Assembly: GCA_963682025.1 (NCBI GenBank)
Contig: OY821518.1
Coordinates: 144,883,511 to 144,947,510 of the forward strand
DNA from: Cordilura impudica
Taxonomy: Eukaryota > Arthropoda > Insecta > Diptera > Scathophagidae
DNA: 64,000 bases
Direction of reading: 5' to 3'
This document shows positions 36,123 through 47,639 of this stretch, piece after piece; position 1 is the stretch's first letter; each line of letters begins with the position of its first letter. The position numbers and the translations under genes were made by a program. A model generated the notes under the pieces. That model was given only the letters and a program-made list of their open reading frames with translations. It did no database searches and was not told the DNA's origin.

Positions 36123-36462
36123 TTTGTTTCAAAGTTGTTCTATTTTTAGTTTGTTATATTGGAAGAGGCTTAAATAGTATAACTTTTGCTTGAATTCTCA
36201 TTTGGTTGTTTTCAGCAAATATATATGAATTTAACTTTTTACCAAACAAACTATCTACTGCTTTTGGTTACTGATGAGGGTTGGTGACTCTTCCCGAAAC
36301 AGCTGTATAACCTGTCATGCAGAATATACATAGATCAATTTTTGAAACAAATGTGCTAATGCTTTTGCTTTATTTAAAGTAAAAACATTTGATCTTGAGC
36401 CTGAACAATCTCAAACTCAATCATTAAATTGATAAAGATCGAAAATAAGATTTTTTTGTTTT
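36123..36462. mobile_element. Fold-back element fragment (loop plus right arm)
   Basis: Matches 20385-20670 of the large fold-back element: TTGTTTCAAAGTTGTT, TAGTTTGTTATATTG, AAACAAACTATCTACTGC, GGTTACTGATGAGGGT and ATTTGATCTTGAGCCTG. It ends with ATTAAATTGATAAAGATCG, which also occurs at the end of the left piece. Confidence 0.8.
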
Positions 36463-36479
36463 TTTTTCTCTCTATATCA

Positions 36480-36720
36480 AATTTTCATTGCTTATTATCA
36501 ATTAGTATTTCTCAATATGAATTTTCATTACTCAATATCAATATTAATTTCGATTTCACAATTTCAGTTCATATTTTCATAATATCAATATTCTCTTTTG
36601 AATTTTAATTTGAATTTTTCCAATGCCAATTTTTAATATCAATTTAATAATATTAATAATAATGAGGATTTCTCAATACGAATTTTTTATTTTCGCAATT
36701 AAAATTAGAAAAGGTGTAAT
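36480..36720. repeat. Degenerate AATTTGA/CAATATCAA minisatellite
   Basis: Repeats of TCTCAATAT(C/G)AATTTT and related units; the reverse complement resembles the array at 31440-31690. Confidence 0.5.
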
Positions 36721-37120
36721 ATGTGCTTTATGGAAATCAGAAAAGGTATTTATTTCAATCAAACTATAAAAATGATGTCACACGTATCCACCGGAGGCCG
36801 CAAATACATAAAATGGAAAGAATAAGAAAGCGAACAAACATGCATCTAAATAAAGATTATCCTTTAACTGCTCAACAACATATCTGTGGATGTTCAAGTT
36901 TCGAAGTTACAAAAGGCATTGCGTCATGAACGGTGCTGTGATTTAGGGAGCAATAAATTTATAAAACAAGTATTAAATTCGTCTCTTTCGAATCTTTGCT
37001 ACCCTCCACCCACGTTCTAAACTTTATATTATTAACAAAGTTGTCAACACTAAGAGATCAAAAGGTTAGATTTCAAATTATAATGGCTAGATCTTTTACC
37101 ATGTTCAAAAGTTTTACTCC

Positions 37121-37327
37121 CTTTATTAGTAGTTTGTTTTTATCGGATCGGATCAGGGGTGGGGGGGTGGTACCTCCCATACAAGATAGTTATTCAATAT
37201 CAAATATGGCGAGTTCTATAACAGGGAGAGCTTTGACAATTGTTGTGAGGGCATCTAATATTTATGTGAATAGTCGTACGGAAAGAAGAAAGGGAGTATA
37301 ATAAAAACTTAGATTTTATGGGTTAGT
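37121..37327 (+). mobile_element. Family 3 element fragment
   Basis: Left TTTTACTCCCTTTATTAG; right AAGGGAGTATAATAAAAACT then TTTTATGGGTTAG. ACTCCCTT and AAGGGAGT form the subterminal inverted repeat. The upstream stretch 36995-37115 (GGTTAGATTTCAAATTATAA, GGCTAGATC) resembles 51018-51055 and may be part of the same repeat. Confidence 0.6.
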
Positions 37328-38559
37328 ATAATTATATTTATATTTAAAACTTATAATTAATATTTAACAATTTTTCATACATTCTCTTGACTTACGTTAT
37401 TTCCATTATTTCTGACAAATTTTGCGATATTTCAAAACATTAACATTTCTTTCTGATGTGACATAATTAGGTAGCGTATAATATATTTTAGGCCCTTAAA
37501 GAAAAGAGATCTTTACATCCTTTGTAGTCTTAAGTTTTCCCCATTTCTTAGGTTATATGTTGAACTTCTTACACGTCATTAAGTTGATCGATTATGTATT
37601 CTGGAGCATTTCTTATGTTCAACTTTCGGACTAAATTCAACGTATTTAATTCTAGCCTTTGATTATATTTAACAATTTCAATGTATCTAGTCTGTATCGG
37701 ACTATATCTTTTTCATTTTAATATTAAAATTTTTGTAAGTTTTCCAATTATGCTGATGTGCAGCAAGTATACAGAATTGTGGAGCCAAATTTCAAATTAG
37801 GCTTTTCATTGTGTTTTACATATTTATTGGTGTTATTATCGATATTTTAGTTCGCACGTTCTTTTAAAACCCCTGATTTTTTTTCCAATTTAGTTTCAAT
37901 TTGTTCATTTTCGCAAATTGTTTATTTAATTGATGTCATGCCAAGGAGTTTCTAATTTGGTGTCATATTTACTTGCGAGGGTGGTTGTGCCATACGAACT
38001 GACTGTAATACTGGAATACCGGCTACTTCTAAAATACTAGTTCTTATTAGTTTTTAGTTAATACTCACTTTAAACTTAATTCACTTTTTCTAATTTTTAT
38101 GATACGTTTTTATTTACTTAGCAAAATATTATATTATAAATAATAATGATATACTTTCGCCCACTACACTGCGGAGATGCCCTTTTTACAAACTAGAGTT
38201 ACTAGGTGTCGCTCGATGCTCACTTCTGGTGGGTGTGCGTTAGAGCGGTCCTTATATATGAAGAAATTTATTTTCTCGGATTTATATAACGGCAAGCACT
38301 AAAAATATTTCATTTGGTGTCAAAAAACCACACTAAAATTTTGAGCACGTTTTGATAATATTTAGCTATGCCTCATGCAACCCTTTGTTTTTATTATTAG
38401 AAATAAGACAAAAAAACCTTTTAGATTTTATAAATATTTTATACCAAATTATTTGAAAAATTAACATTAAACTAAAATATTTTTATAAATTGCATACTAA
38501 TATTAAAGTTAATTTAATTTAATAGTGAACTTTTTTTAAATTTGGGATAATTTTTTGAT
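37328..38559. other. Unassigned spacer
   Basis: No ORF, no repeat shared with the window. A less AT-rich patch at 38155-38260 (GTCGCTCGATGCTCACTTC, then CTTATATATGAAG) could be a promoter or an LTR-like segment, but no second copy is present to test that. Confidence 0.25.
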
Positions 38560-40230
38560 CACATGAAAAAGGAATTGTTTCTATTCTTCATTGTATGTTA
38601 ATTTATTATTATAATCTGTAATGAATTTGGCACATCTTTCCTCAGCATCGTTCACTACTGATAAGTTCTAAAAAATTTGAAATCCCTGAGCGTAGTCAAA
38701 TCTTTTATTCCAATCCATTGGGTCGACTTGCAAAAATTCTTTGGAAAATTCTAAACGATCAAAGAACGCGTGTGTTTGAAGTTACAAAATCGCTTAAATC
38801 TTTTTTGTAAATATGTTTGAAGGATATTTGTTGGATAACCTATGACCTGGTTATATTTTAAATTAAATTTAGGTCTTGATTTGATACTTCAATTGCCTTG
38901 TTGCATCCAAATCAGGCTTTTCCATTAACACGAACTATGAAATGACAGATACTATGTATACAGTTCAGCCCTTGTTTTGTCATATTGAATTGGTCACGGA
39001 ACAAATATATTTTAAGCGTATAAATAGCTTTTGACATCCATCTAACATGAGAAGTTGCATCAGGTCTGTCGAATACCTGATTCTACATGGAAAATGTAGT
39101 TAAACCGCGATCTAGGTTTCCTTCAAGAAGAGCTGCATCACATTTTTCTATACCCGTATTACGTGCAGTTGTGTCGAAGAAAATAATATAACTAGATCAG
39201 GCATTTTATATTCTCTTACTGAATTAAACACGACTTCTGCTATTTCTTTTCCACTCGATGATTTGATTAGAATGCAAAGTAATTTATCGATACCTTGAGA
39301 TGAGATAACGATTGGCAGATGACCAACTCTCTACCACTAATTAGTGGTAACATTGTACCATCCCAGTGTAAAACAAAACCACGTGGAATCTGGAAATAAC
39401 AAATTAAATTTCTTAACTTATACTCAAAACATACAAAAGTAAATAGAAGATAAGAGACGATCCGAAAGAAGAAACATAGAGACATAGGTGGAGACATCAA
39501 AGCTTGCTGCAATGTTTTGTGCTGTTGTTTTATGATGTTTCTGACTCATGAGATGAATTGATGAACGATTTAGTATAGGATCTTCGATATGATGATATTA
39601 CACGTCACTGTTATACTTAGGATATGAACTACAGCACCAAAAGAGATTTTTCCCTTATCCAAAGTTGAATGCAATCTTGGTGTAAAAATCTCTTCTACCT
39701 CTTGATATAGCTGATGGGGTTATGCTAGATTCATTCGCTTTTACATTTTCTGCTTATGGTGATGCTGCAACTTAAATGTCGTTCATGTCATCAAAGTAAA
39801 TCATACCAGTTTCATAAGAATAATTATCATTTGTTTAAAAATTAGAATTTTTGTAAAAATAATTTTTATACCTCTTTGAGTCTGTTATTCATATAACTCT
39901 CTCCGTTTATCTTATTTTATTTTACGCTGGTTTTCTTATTTTTTCTGGAAGTTTTTCGCTTTTCTTTTTGCGTGATAATTTTATGTGTTCCTATCATACA
40001 ACCTGGTCTTCCTTTTTCTCGCTGCTTTAATAAAAGCTCTTGGTCTTCTTGTATTTTTATTAATTGGAATAAAACATTCAATATCTCTTGAAATTCAATT
40101 TCGTTCTTGTTTTGATATTCAGTTTTTTGACCATGATACCAGTTTCTCAATTGAGTGTTTTCATGGCGTGTTGGAATTCGCGCTCATTCTTGATGGTAAT
40201 TTATCACCAGTAACTTGATTATCAATTGAG
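38560..40230 (-). pseudogene. Unnamed transposase-like family, copy 2 (second subtype)
   Basis: Minus strand: an EFQEILNVLFQLIKIQEDQE segment continuing to LLLKQREKGRPGCM (39990-40090); ITVTCNIIISK and related pieces (39560-39620); IPRGFVLHWDGTMLPLISG (39335-39395); GHLPIVISSQGIDKLL (39265-39315); KSSSGKEIAEVVFNSVREY (39205-39260); FFDTTARNTGIEKCDAALL (39120-39180); SHVRWMSKAIYTLKIYLFRD (38995-39060); and FGCNKAIEVSNQDLNLI-like sequence (38865-38920). The HWDG and FDTT motifs occupy positions comparable to SFDGK and CDGT in copy 1, and the N-terminal region follows the same plan. It belongs to a large set of proteins I know only as uncharacterised. Stops and frameshifts throughout. Confidence 0.55.
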
Positions 40231-40580
40231 CCAATTAACATAAAATCATTATCTGATCAAAGTCTTTTTTCATTTAAATTTTTTTTTAATTTATTCTTTT
40301 ACACAGTTTGGTTTTCTTTTTTTTGTGTAATGTTCACTTCCTACGAAGTCGGGTTTTGTGATTTTTTAAATATAACTTTTTAAATTCCCTTTATACCCAG
40401 TTTGGTTTTTGATTTTTTTTTTCTGAAGTTCACTTCTTGAAAAGACTGTTCACCTCTGAATGCTTGTATGATGGACAAAATTGTTTTTGCTATTGTATTA
40501 GTGTAAACTTGAAAAAAAAAATATATTAAGGCATCCGCTAAACAAGTACACTTAGCGCTATCTCATCGACGACTAAATAA
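40231..40580. other. Spacer
   Basis: Two similar stretches, ACACAGTTTGGTTTTCTTTTT with GTTCACTTCCT (40302-40342) and ACCCAGTTTGGTTTTTGATT with GTTCACTTCTTG (40393-40440), suggest a diverged direct duplication of about 90 bp. Nothing else. Confidence 0.4.
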
Positions 40581-41335
40581 ACAAGTAAGAAAATTATAGT
40601 CGGTCTAGACCGACTATACGATACCCTATACCATACCATGGTTTAGACACCATAGCTCTTCGGTCCAACTAATTGGATATAGAAAATAAGTATAAACCAT
40701 TTGAGTGCCATTGTTATTAATTTTTTTAGCTGCACATATGAAAAAGTTTATATCGGGTGCTATATTTATATGGGGACTAGGTCAAAAAATGGACCAATCC
40801 TGACCATATTTGGTAAAGTCATTATATTTTGAAAAAATATACACGAACCAAATTTGAGAAAAATCTGTGCAATATTTTTGTTTTTTTTTATAGATTTAAG
40901 TGAAGATCGGGAAGCAGCTCTATATGGGGCCTATGACTGAGAATTGTCTTATAGGAATTATTTTTCGACTATTGATTAATGGATACAATAAACACATACA
41001 AACCCAATTTGTCTAAGATCTATGTGATAATGTGGATCTTATGGAAATTTTTGTCGAGATCTTAGGGGTCATTTGTATGGGGACTAGGTCTGAACATGGA
41101 CCAATTTCAATAGCGTTCATCATATGGCCGGCAAAAGCTTATATACCAAATTTTATAAAATATGTTTATATTTGCGGCCTGTAGTTTGATTACAAGGTTT
41201 ACATGGACACACAGACGGACGGACGGACTGACTGACGGACGGACATCACTAAAACGACTCAGAAAGTGATTCTGAGCTAATCGGTATAATAAGAGAGCAG
41301 CACAATCATTATACCCAAACCACATAGTGGTATAA
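40581..41335 (+). mobile_element. Family 1 element, copy G
   Basis: ACAAGTAAGAAAATTATAG, the perfect palindrome, ATACCCTATACCATACC, an interrupted GACGGAC tract (GGACTGACTGACGGACGG, about 41220-41245), and ACCACATAGTGGTATAAT at the 3' end, where GGGTATAAAA is lost. More diverged than B, C, F and H. Confidence 0.85.
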
Positions 41336-41845
41336 TAGCTTAAGAATTGTGTGACTATAAACAAATTAACACAATACACTCCTTTACGTAGGGCAGTCAA
41401 ACAAAAATAAATAGTGCCTTGAGGCACGGCTAACAATTGTCCAATCGTGCTCTAATTTTTTGTGCGGTTTTTTGGTTTTAGTGCTTGCCGTGATACAAAT
41501 TCGTAAAAATAGTAATAAGGACGGGCCTAGTGTGTGTTTTTATCAACTTTGGGCTGTAAGGCTTGTTTTCTTTTGCCGATTCTTGTTTCCTTCTTAAGCC
41601 ACTTGCACTTCTTAAGAGCTAATGTGGGAGCACTAATTCAGGGCGCTTTGATTTTATTACTTTGCAGTGGTTTATATTTTCAAAAACATAAAGCACTTGT
41701 ACTTCCTAAGGACTTCTGTGGTCATTTTACTTTAGGGTTTTTTCTTTCTATGGTGTTGCAATTTTTAGTTTTTTAGAAAAATAACGCGAAGGCGAAGTAA
41801 AATAAAGTTGAATATTATTTGCCAATAGAAATGGAAAAAAATTAC
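41336..41845. other. Spacer between inverted family 1 copies G and H
   Basis: Less AT-rich than the surroundings. An 80-codon frame at 41534-41776 is hydrophobic but has no recognised motif or splice context. I cannot assign it. Confidence 0.3.
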
Positions 41846-42630
41846 TTTTATACCCTATACCACTATGTGGTTTGGGTATAATGACTTTGTGCTGCTGTTT
41901 GTAACAACCAAAAATATTTGACCTAGACCCATCTTTAATTATACCGATCGAATCAGAATCACTTTCTGAGTTGATTTAACAATGTCCGTCCGTCCGTCCG
42001 TCCGTCCGTCTGTGTGTCCATGTAAAGCTTGTAATCAAACTGCAGGTCGCAAATATGAATGTATTTTGATGAAATTTGGTACATAAGCTTTTATCGGCCA
42101 TGGGATGAACGCTATTGAAATTGGTGAGAATCGGTCCATGTTCAGACCTAGCCCCCATACAAATTACCCATATGAAATCGACATAAATTGCCATAAGATC
42201 CAAATTGTCATATAGATCTTACTCAAATTGGGTTTGTATGCGTTCATTACATCCATTAATGAGTAGTCCAAAAATGATCCCCTTGACCCCATATAGAGCT
42301 GCTTCCCGATCTTCACTTAAATCTATTAAAAAACAAAAATATTGCACTGATTCTTCTCAAATTTTGTTTGTATATATTTTTGCAAAATACAAGAGACTTT
42401 ACCAAACATGATCAGGATCGGTCCATTTTTGGACCAAGTCCCTATATAGATATAGCATCCGATATGAACTTTTTCATATCTGCAGCCAAAAAAATTAATA
42501 AAAATCCCACTCAAATATGGTTTTTGCTTATTTTCTTGTCCAGTTAGTTGGGCCTAAGAGATAGGGTCTCTAAACGCATGGTATAGGTATCGTATAGTCG
42601 GTCTAGACCGACTATAATTTTCTTACTTGT
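41846..42630 (-). mobile_element. Family 1 element, copy H (near full length)
   Basis: Minus strand: ACAAGTAAGAAAATTATAG, perfect palindrome, TATACCATGCG; GACG repeated five times (41985-42010 as GTCC on the plus strand); ACCACATAGTGGTATAGGG then TATAAAAG. It faces copy G as an inverted pair. Confidence 0.9.
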
Positions 42631-43010
42631 TTTATGTTGCTTTATATTTTTTTTATATTTCTTATTCTTTATTCCAAAACAAAAGCTAAATCTAAATTGG
42701 AACTTAAACTAATTATACTAAATATTTAAAATGCGAATTTGTTGATCCACTAAAATTTGGGGGGCGTAATTGAATTCTCGGTATTTTATTGCACGCGCTG
42801 TATGTTTTGTTGGTTGATGAACTTTTATAAAATATTGCAGATGCATCGTCAGCAATGTAGTTATTTCCCACATTCGTTTATTTAGTAGACTGTGTCCGGT
42901 AAAATATTTCCATTTATGGTGTTAACTTATATATACATATATTTTTTAATGTTAATCCGTATATCTCAATAAGTTGTCTAAATGATGTTTGAAACAAATT
43001 GCGATTAGTT

Positions 43011-43050
43011 TTAACCCTCAGACGGGCAATAAGGTCCGCGTGGACTTTTT
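43011..43050 (+). mobile_element. Possible piggyBac-type terminus
   Basis: TTAACCCTCAGACGGGCAAT followed by AAGGTCCGCGTGGAC. TTAA directly followed by CCCT is the piggyBac pattern, and a similar sequence in the opposite orientation lies at 50058-50117. No contiguous transposase has been shown. Confidence 0.35.
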
Positions 43051-43336
43051 ACATTTTAATGCAAGTGCCATTTTAAAAGTACGGGTAAGACTAACCTTAA
43101 ATTACATGATTTCTATTATTCGAGTGTTAGGAATGCTTTAATACCTATTCCGATTTGTAGTTTTAAAAGTATTTTATTTTTTATTTAAAAGACTTTTAGT
43201 ACGCCATGGTGCGGTGAGGTCACTGTGGACTTTGTATGAATTTCATAAATAAAATTGAAAGTTGTACTAAAATTTGAATTTAAATATTTGAAATTTATAT
43301 AAATAAAAAAAAAAGCAGGCGCTAAAATAAATTTGG

Positions 43337-43908
43337 ATTTTTAAACTCTTTCTTTTAACTCATACTCTCTCTCGGTCTGTGTATCTGCCATGGGGCAACC
43401 CCATTAGCCTCATCCAATTGATCTGACACTTGGCCCATAGTCTTGTTGTGACTATAGATTAATTCTGGGGTAGTCACGCACAGTCACGCATAGTCACGCA
43501 CAGTCACGTAGTGCTTTAAAACCCATTTCCCCTTGTCCGATCGATCTGAAACTTGGTCGTAAAAATATTAACTTTGCCATAGTCACGCACAGTCACGCAC
43601 AGTCACGGAGTGATTTAAAACCCATTTCTCCTTATCCGATCGATCTGAAACTTGGTCAATAGACGTACTGTGAAAAAAGATTAACTTTGACATAGTCACG
43701 CACAGTCACGCATATTCACACACAGTCACGGAGTGATTTAAAACCCATTTCCCCTTATCCAATCGATCTGGAACTTGGTTGATAGACTTGCTGTGGCCAA
43801 AGATTACTTTTAAGATAATCACCCAAAGTCACGGAAAGATTCAAAACTCATATGCATAAGGAAAAAAGAGTTTTAATAAAAACTTTGTTTTTATGGGTTA
43901 GATTATTT
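43337..43908 (+). mobile_element. Family 3 element with internal tandem repeats, copy 3
   Basis: TTTTTAAACTCTTTCTTTTA at the left; AAAAAAGAGTTTTAATAAAA then TTTTTATGGGTTAGATTATT at the right. The CTGTCTG tract is reduced to CGGTCTGTG. Four tandem units with AGTCACGCACAGTCACG blocks. Confidence 0.8.
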
Positions 43909-44109
43909 TTCATTTATTTAACTACAAATTGTATTAACTTACGTATTTCAAATATTTGAAATATGCATAGGTTTTTTTTTCTCATGCATTTATTTATTGG
44001 ATCTTCACATAGTGAACTAACAATAATTATTCAAATCTTAGAACTAGTACTTAACTTATTAAATCCGGCCAGTGGCAGAAAAAATTTAATGTTTCTACAT
44101 AAATTCGAA

Positions 44110-46672
44110 ATAAATAAATATCCATTGGTTTAGATAACCTCAAGCATTTATTATAAGATCTGCAGTCTCTCTCCTTCTTAGGCGTTGGTGGATGCGATTG
44201 TTGAGAAGTTCACGTGCTAAGAGATTCGAAAGAGTTTCTAGTATTTTCAAGTAGCTTGAACAGATTTAAATAATTTCGACTTTAACTAGGGGTACAATTA
44301 ATTCTCTATGGAATTGTGAGTTTCTCACATACCATGGGGCGCGGGATGTCAACTTTAGGATCTTATTTTGGCATCTTTGTATTTTCTCTATGTTAGAAGC
44401 TGAAGCGGTTCCCCATAACTGTATACCGTAGCACCAAATGAATTTCATGATTGAGTTATATATCAATAACTTGCAATCAAGACTTAACTTTGAATTTCTG
44501 CCAATTAGCCACGTAAGTATAACTAATTTTAATTTTATTTGTGTTAATTTTGATTCTATATGTTTGTTCCAAGTAAGGCGACGGTAAAAATGAAGTCGCA
44601 AATATTTTACATCAGAATGTTGCGGAATTTGCTGATTGTTATTCGGATTTGAGGGCACGTTTCTCTTTTGAGCGTAAAAGTAACGTGGATACATTTTTGT
44701 TCATTTATTCTAATATTTCACCTGTGTAACCGGTAATCCAATTGAAAAACATGTCGTTGTAAAAGTGTAGAAGCTATTGATGGGTCCTTATGAATACTCA
44801 AAATTGCCGTGACATCAGCAAAGGTTGAAGTAATCGTGTTTTCATTAGTTGGCATGTCTGCTGTAGAAAGGATGTATAAGAGCAGGCCCAGAATACTGGC
44901 CTTTGGAATACCAGCTTTTATATCCTGAGGGGGGCTTGTAAAGTTGCTCTCCTTTATTGAGAATTTCCTGTTAATTATATATGTAGCTTTCCATTAGTTT
45001 ATGAACGTTTGGGGGCAGCACCGTTTTAATTTTATAGAGTAGACCCTCGTGCCAAATCTTATCGAAAGCTTACGAAACGTTAATAAAGAGAGCAGAGCAG
45101 TACTTTTTTTCTTCAGAGGCTTTTCTTATAGCGCTTACTAACCCATGGACTTGCTCAATGGTGCTGCATCTTCACCTAAATCCAAATTGATGCGCTGGTA
45201 TCACGTTATTTTGATCTACAGCTACAGTAAGCTTATTTACTAGTATTTTCTCGAACAATTTTGACAGATTTGACTAAAAAACTGATTGGCCTGTACGAAT
45301 CGACCTTTGTGTGATCTTTACTTGGCTTGGGTACCATGATAACGAGCGAAATGTTCCATTCTGAGGGATAATATTCAAGGTTTAATATAGCGTTAAATAT
45401 AAAAAGAATTATTCTCAATGCTATTCCGGATAACTCCAAAAGCATTTTATTACTGATCCCCCATGCTTTTTGAGTGTTAGGATCAGAAATGGCCTTTTCA
45501 ACCTCTCTAATCTCAAATCGAAGTGACACTGCACAGTGCTGGTTTATTGCTGGTAGTAACTCATTTATTGAACTAGTAGTTATATTCGGATTAAAAAGTT
45601 TTTTCAAATGTTCTACAAATAGATTACCTTTTCTATATCATTTCTAGCCCAGCCTCCATTTTGCATTCTTAATGGTGGTTTACGTACAACGGGTCTTTTA
45701 AAATTTTTTGTAGCTCGAGATTACGAGTAATCAGTTCCTGAAGTCGGATCTAATTTTTCGCGATATCTGTTTAATTTATCATGTCTCTGGGTTTCAAGCA
45801 ACTTTCTTAAATTTGATGTACATGCTTTCAATTATTGCTTAAGTTGAGGAGATCTGTATAGTTGCCACTCTCTTCGAATTCTTCCTTTTTCATTTAATAG
45901 CAGCTCGAAATCTACCGAATATCTTATATACTGCCCTCTGTGTCGGGGGGTTTCGCAGAAAGTTGAGAAACGATTTTTAAGGTTTTGTTCAAAGTTAACA
46001 ATAGCCAGGTCAATATCATCTAGTGTTCTTAGTGGTAACCTATCCGTACAATGGGTACTGAAAAACTTTCTATACTTTAACCAATCTATAATACTTGGTG
46101 GCGCTAAATTACCATTCGGGGGCACAATTTCTCGGGGGTTAGAAATAGTAGTAGCATTTATAAGTTCTCTCGCAATGTTCTTCGTTACTCTAAAATCGAT
46201 TAGATCAGGAACATTTTGTCTATCTGTCGGCCAGTATGTTGGTTCCCCACTTGAGATAACATCTAGGCCCATATTAGAAATTGTGCCAAACAAAACACGG
46301 CCTTTCGAGGGAATTAAACGTGACCCCCAGAATGTATGCTTGGCATTGTAATCGCCAGCAGCAATAATTCGAGGGCGAAGTAATTCAAAATATCTTACTT
46401 ATTCACTTTCTGTTATAGAAAATCTTGGTGGATAAAATATTGATGAGATAACTAAATTGTTATCAAGTTCCTCAAAGCAGATTGTAGTACCTTGAAGGGT
46501 CTTTTGTATCATACAAAATATATCCACGCAATGAAAATTGACTTCCAGAAGTCAAATAAGTTTCAGAGACAAGAAATATATCAATTTGATTGTCTTTTAG
46601 GAAATAGACGAGTCATTCTTTATTTAGGCTCAAGCCGTTTGCGTTCCAGTAACATAATTTTAAACAGTTCAT
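44110..46672 (-). pseudogene. LINE ORF2: endonuclease and reverse transcriptase, disrupted
   Basis: Starts MNCLKLCYWNANGLSLNKE (46615-46672), the N terminus of the apurinic-type endonuclease; DIFLVSETYLTSGS; AAGDYNAKHTFWGSRL (46310-46365); ISSGEPTYWPTDRQNVPDLI (46195-46260). The reverse transcriptase follows with SEWNISLVIMVPKPSKD (45310-45365), SYRPISFL (45285), AGIPKASILGLLLYILSTAD (44870-44930) and FADVTAIL at 44799-44822. The usual FADD box reads FADV, so one catalytic Asp is replaced. The C terminus has LRLHFYRRLTWNKHIESKL (44550-44610), IWCYGIQLWGTASASNIEKI (44385-44450) and ends RIHQRLRRRETADLI near 44160. At least three frameshifts and several stops (near 46480, 46400, 45830-45600, 45230). 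Non-functional. Confidence 0.85.
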
Positions 46673-46745
46673 GGTTTATTCAACAAATCTTGCAATATCA
46701 TAGATTGCATCTTCATCATCTCCTGCATCATACTATTCATAGCGT
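46669..46745 (-). pseudogene. LINE ORF1 C-terminal remnant overlapping ORF2
   Basis: Reads NAMNSMMQEMMKMQSMILQD followed by LLNKP and a TGA stop. The Met-rich MMQEMM tail is typical of the ORF1 proteins of jockey-type LINEs. The stop lies in ATGA (46672-46669), where ATG is the start of ORF2, the arrangement used for termination-reinitiation. Confidence 0.6.
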
Positions 46746-46904
46746 TACTAAATATACATACATATATAAAACATAACAAAGTAGGATATGAAGCAAATTT
46801 GAATTTGTTTCAAAATTTAGTATAGAATAAATCAGTTTCGTCGTGATAATGGTGATTATCAGCAATATACCTTAATAAGTGACGGCACTTTATTTCAAAA
46901 AGTG

Positions 46905-47138
46905 GCGATAAGTGGCATGTGAACCTCCAGAAATAGGTCGTATTAGACAACATAATGTTGTCAATTTTACGCAACGTTGTCCGGGTCCATCACCAGAATC
47001 CACTACGAAACCTCTTTACATACTTACCAAAATAATTAGCGAGGAGATTTCTTATCTTATAATTCGTTCGAAAAAGAGTTGTTTCCCTAATGCAAGAATT
47101 TCTAAAATTTGCGTAATTGAACTAAGATTACCAAAATG
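46905..47138 (+). pseudogene. Possible piggyBac-like transposase fragment
   Basis: An open frame reads EIGRIRQHNVVNFTQRCPG then PSPESTTKPLYILTKIISEE and ISYLIIRSKK. The order R-x-R-x-x-N, Gly-Pro, then EEI-x-x-x-I resembles the region just before the catalytic core of piggyBac transposases. It ends at a stop at 47137 with no catalytic Asp region. The short length keeps this tentative. Confidence 0.35.
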
Positions 47139-47639
47139 ATTTTAAAAATAAAACGAAACTATATCTTTAGGGTTCTACCGATCTGCACAGATTTGAAAAG
47201 TAGTTATTTTCATGATTATATTTCGCTATCCTTAATTTCGACACCTAAACTAAATATGCCACGACTATATAACAACAAAACTTTACCGGCGATTGCGAAT
47301 TTGCTAGACACAGTGGAGTTCGTTTTTAACGTACACCGGATATAACGAATTTTTTATAAAAAAAAAATTCAGGACCCAAAACATTCACTTTCAAATTATA
47401 TACCAATTATTACGGTTATAGCAAACTCTTGTTTATTACGAACCAGTTTTTAAGTTCCTTTTATAGTTACAGCTTACTCCCTAAAATATGGAAACCCTTG
47501 AATATAAAATAAAAAAAATAAAAAATCTGGAAACACTTCAAAATCACCTGTTATATTTATTAACACCAAAATACGTAAATTGGGTTTTCCCCAAAAAAAG
47601 AAAACTAAAAAACAAAAACTAAACTAATTTATAATACAT
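47139..47639. other. Spacer
   Basis: Short open frame 47136-47345 without recognised content; poly-A runs near 47500. Nothing else is supported. Confidence 0.3.

Larger units (their letters stand above)
43972..46745 (-). mobile_element. Jockey-clade LINE, 5' truncated
   Basis: The minus strand carries the end of ORF1, a complete-length but disrupted ORF2, a short 3' UTR and a terminal A9 (T9 at 43973-43981 on the plus strand). Sequence similarity to jockey/BS/X-type elements is seen in both ORFs. The 5' end stops inside ORF1 at about 46745, the usual outcome of incomplete reverse transcription. No clear target duplication was found. Confidence 0.8.

Noticed and set aside
38155..38330. Less AT-rich block with CTTATATATGAAG considered as an LTR or promoter
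   Set aside because: No second copy, TG...CA ends, primer-binding site or downstream gag-pol reading to support an LTR.
39985..40218. 77-codon plus-strand frame
   Set aside because: Antisense to the QREKGRPGC segment of copy 2.
41534..41776. 80-codon hydrophobic frame considered as a small membrane protein
   Set aside because: No start context, splice signal, motif or repeat evidence. Hydrophobic composition is common in T-rich DNA.
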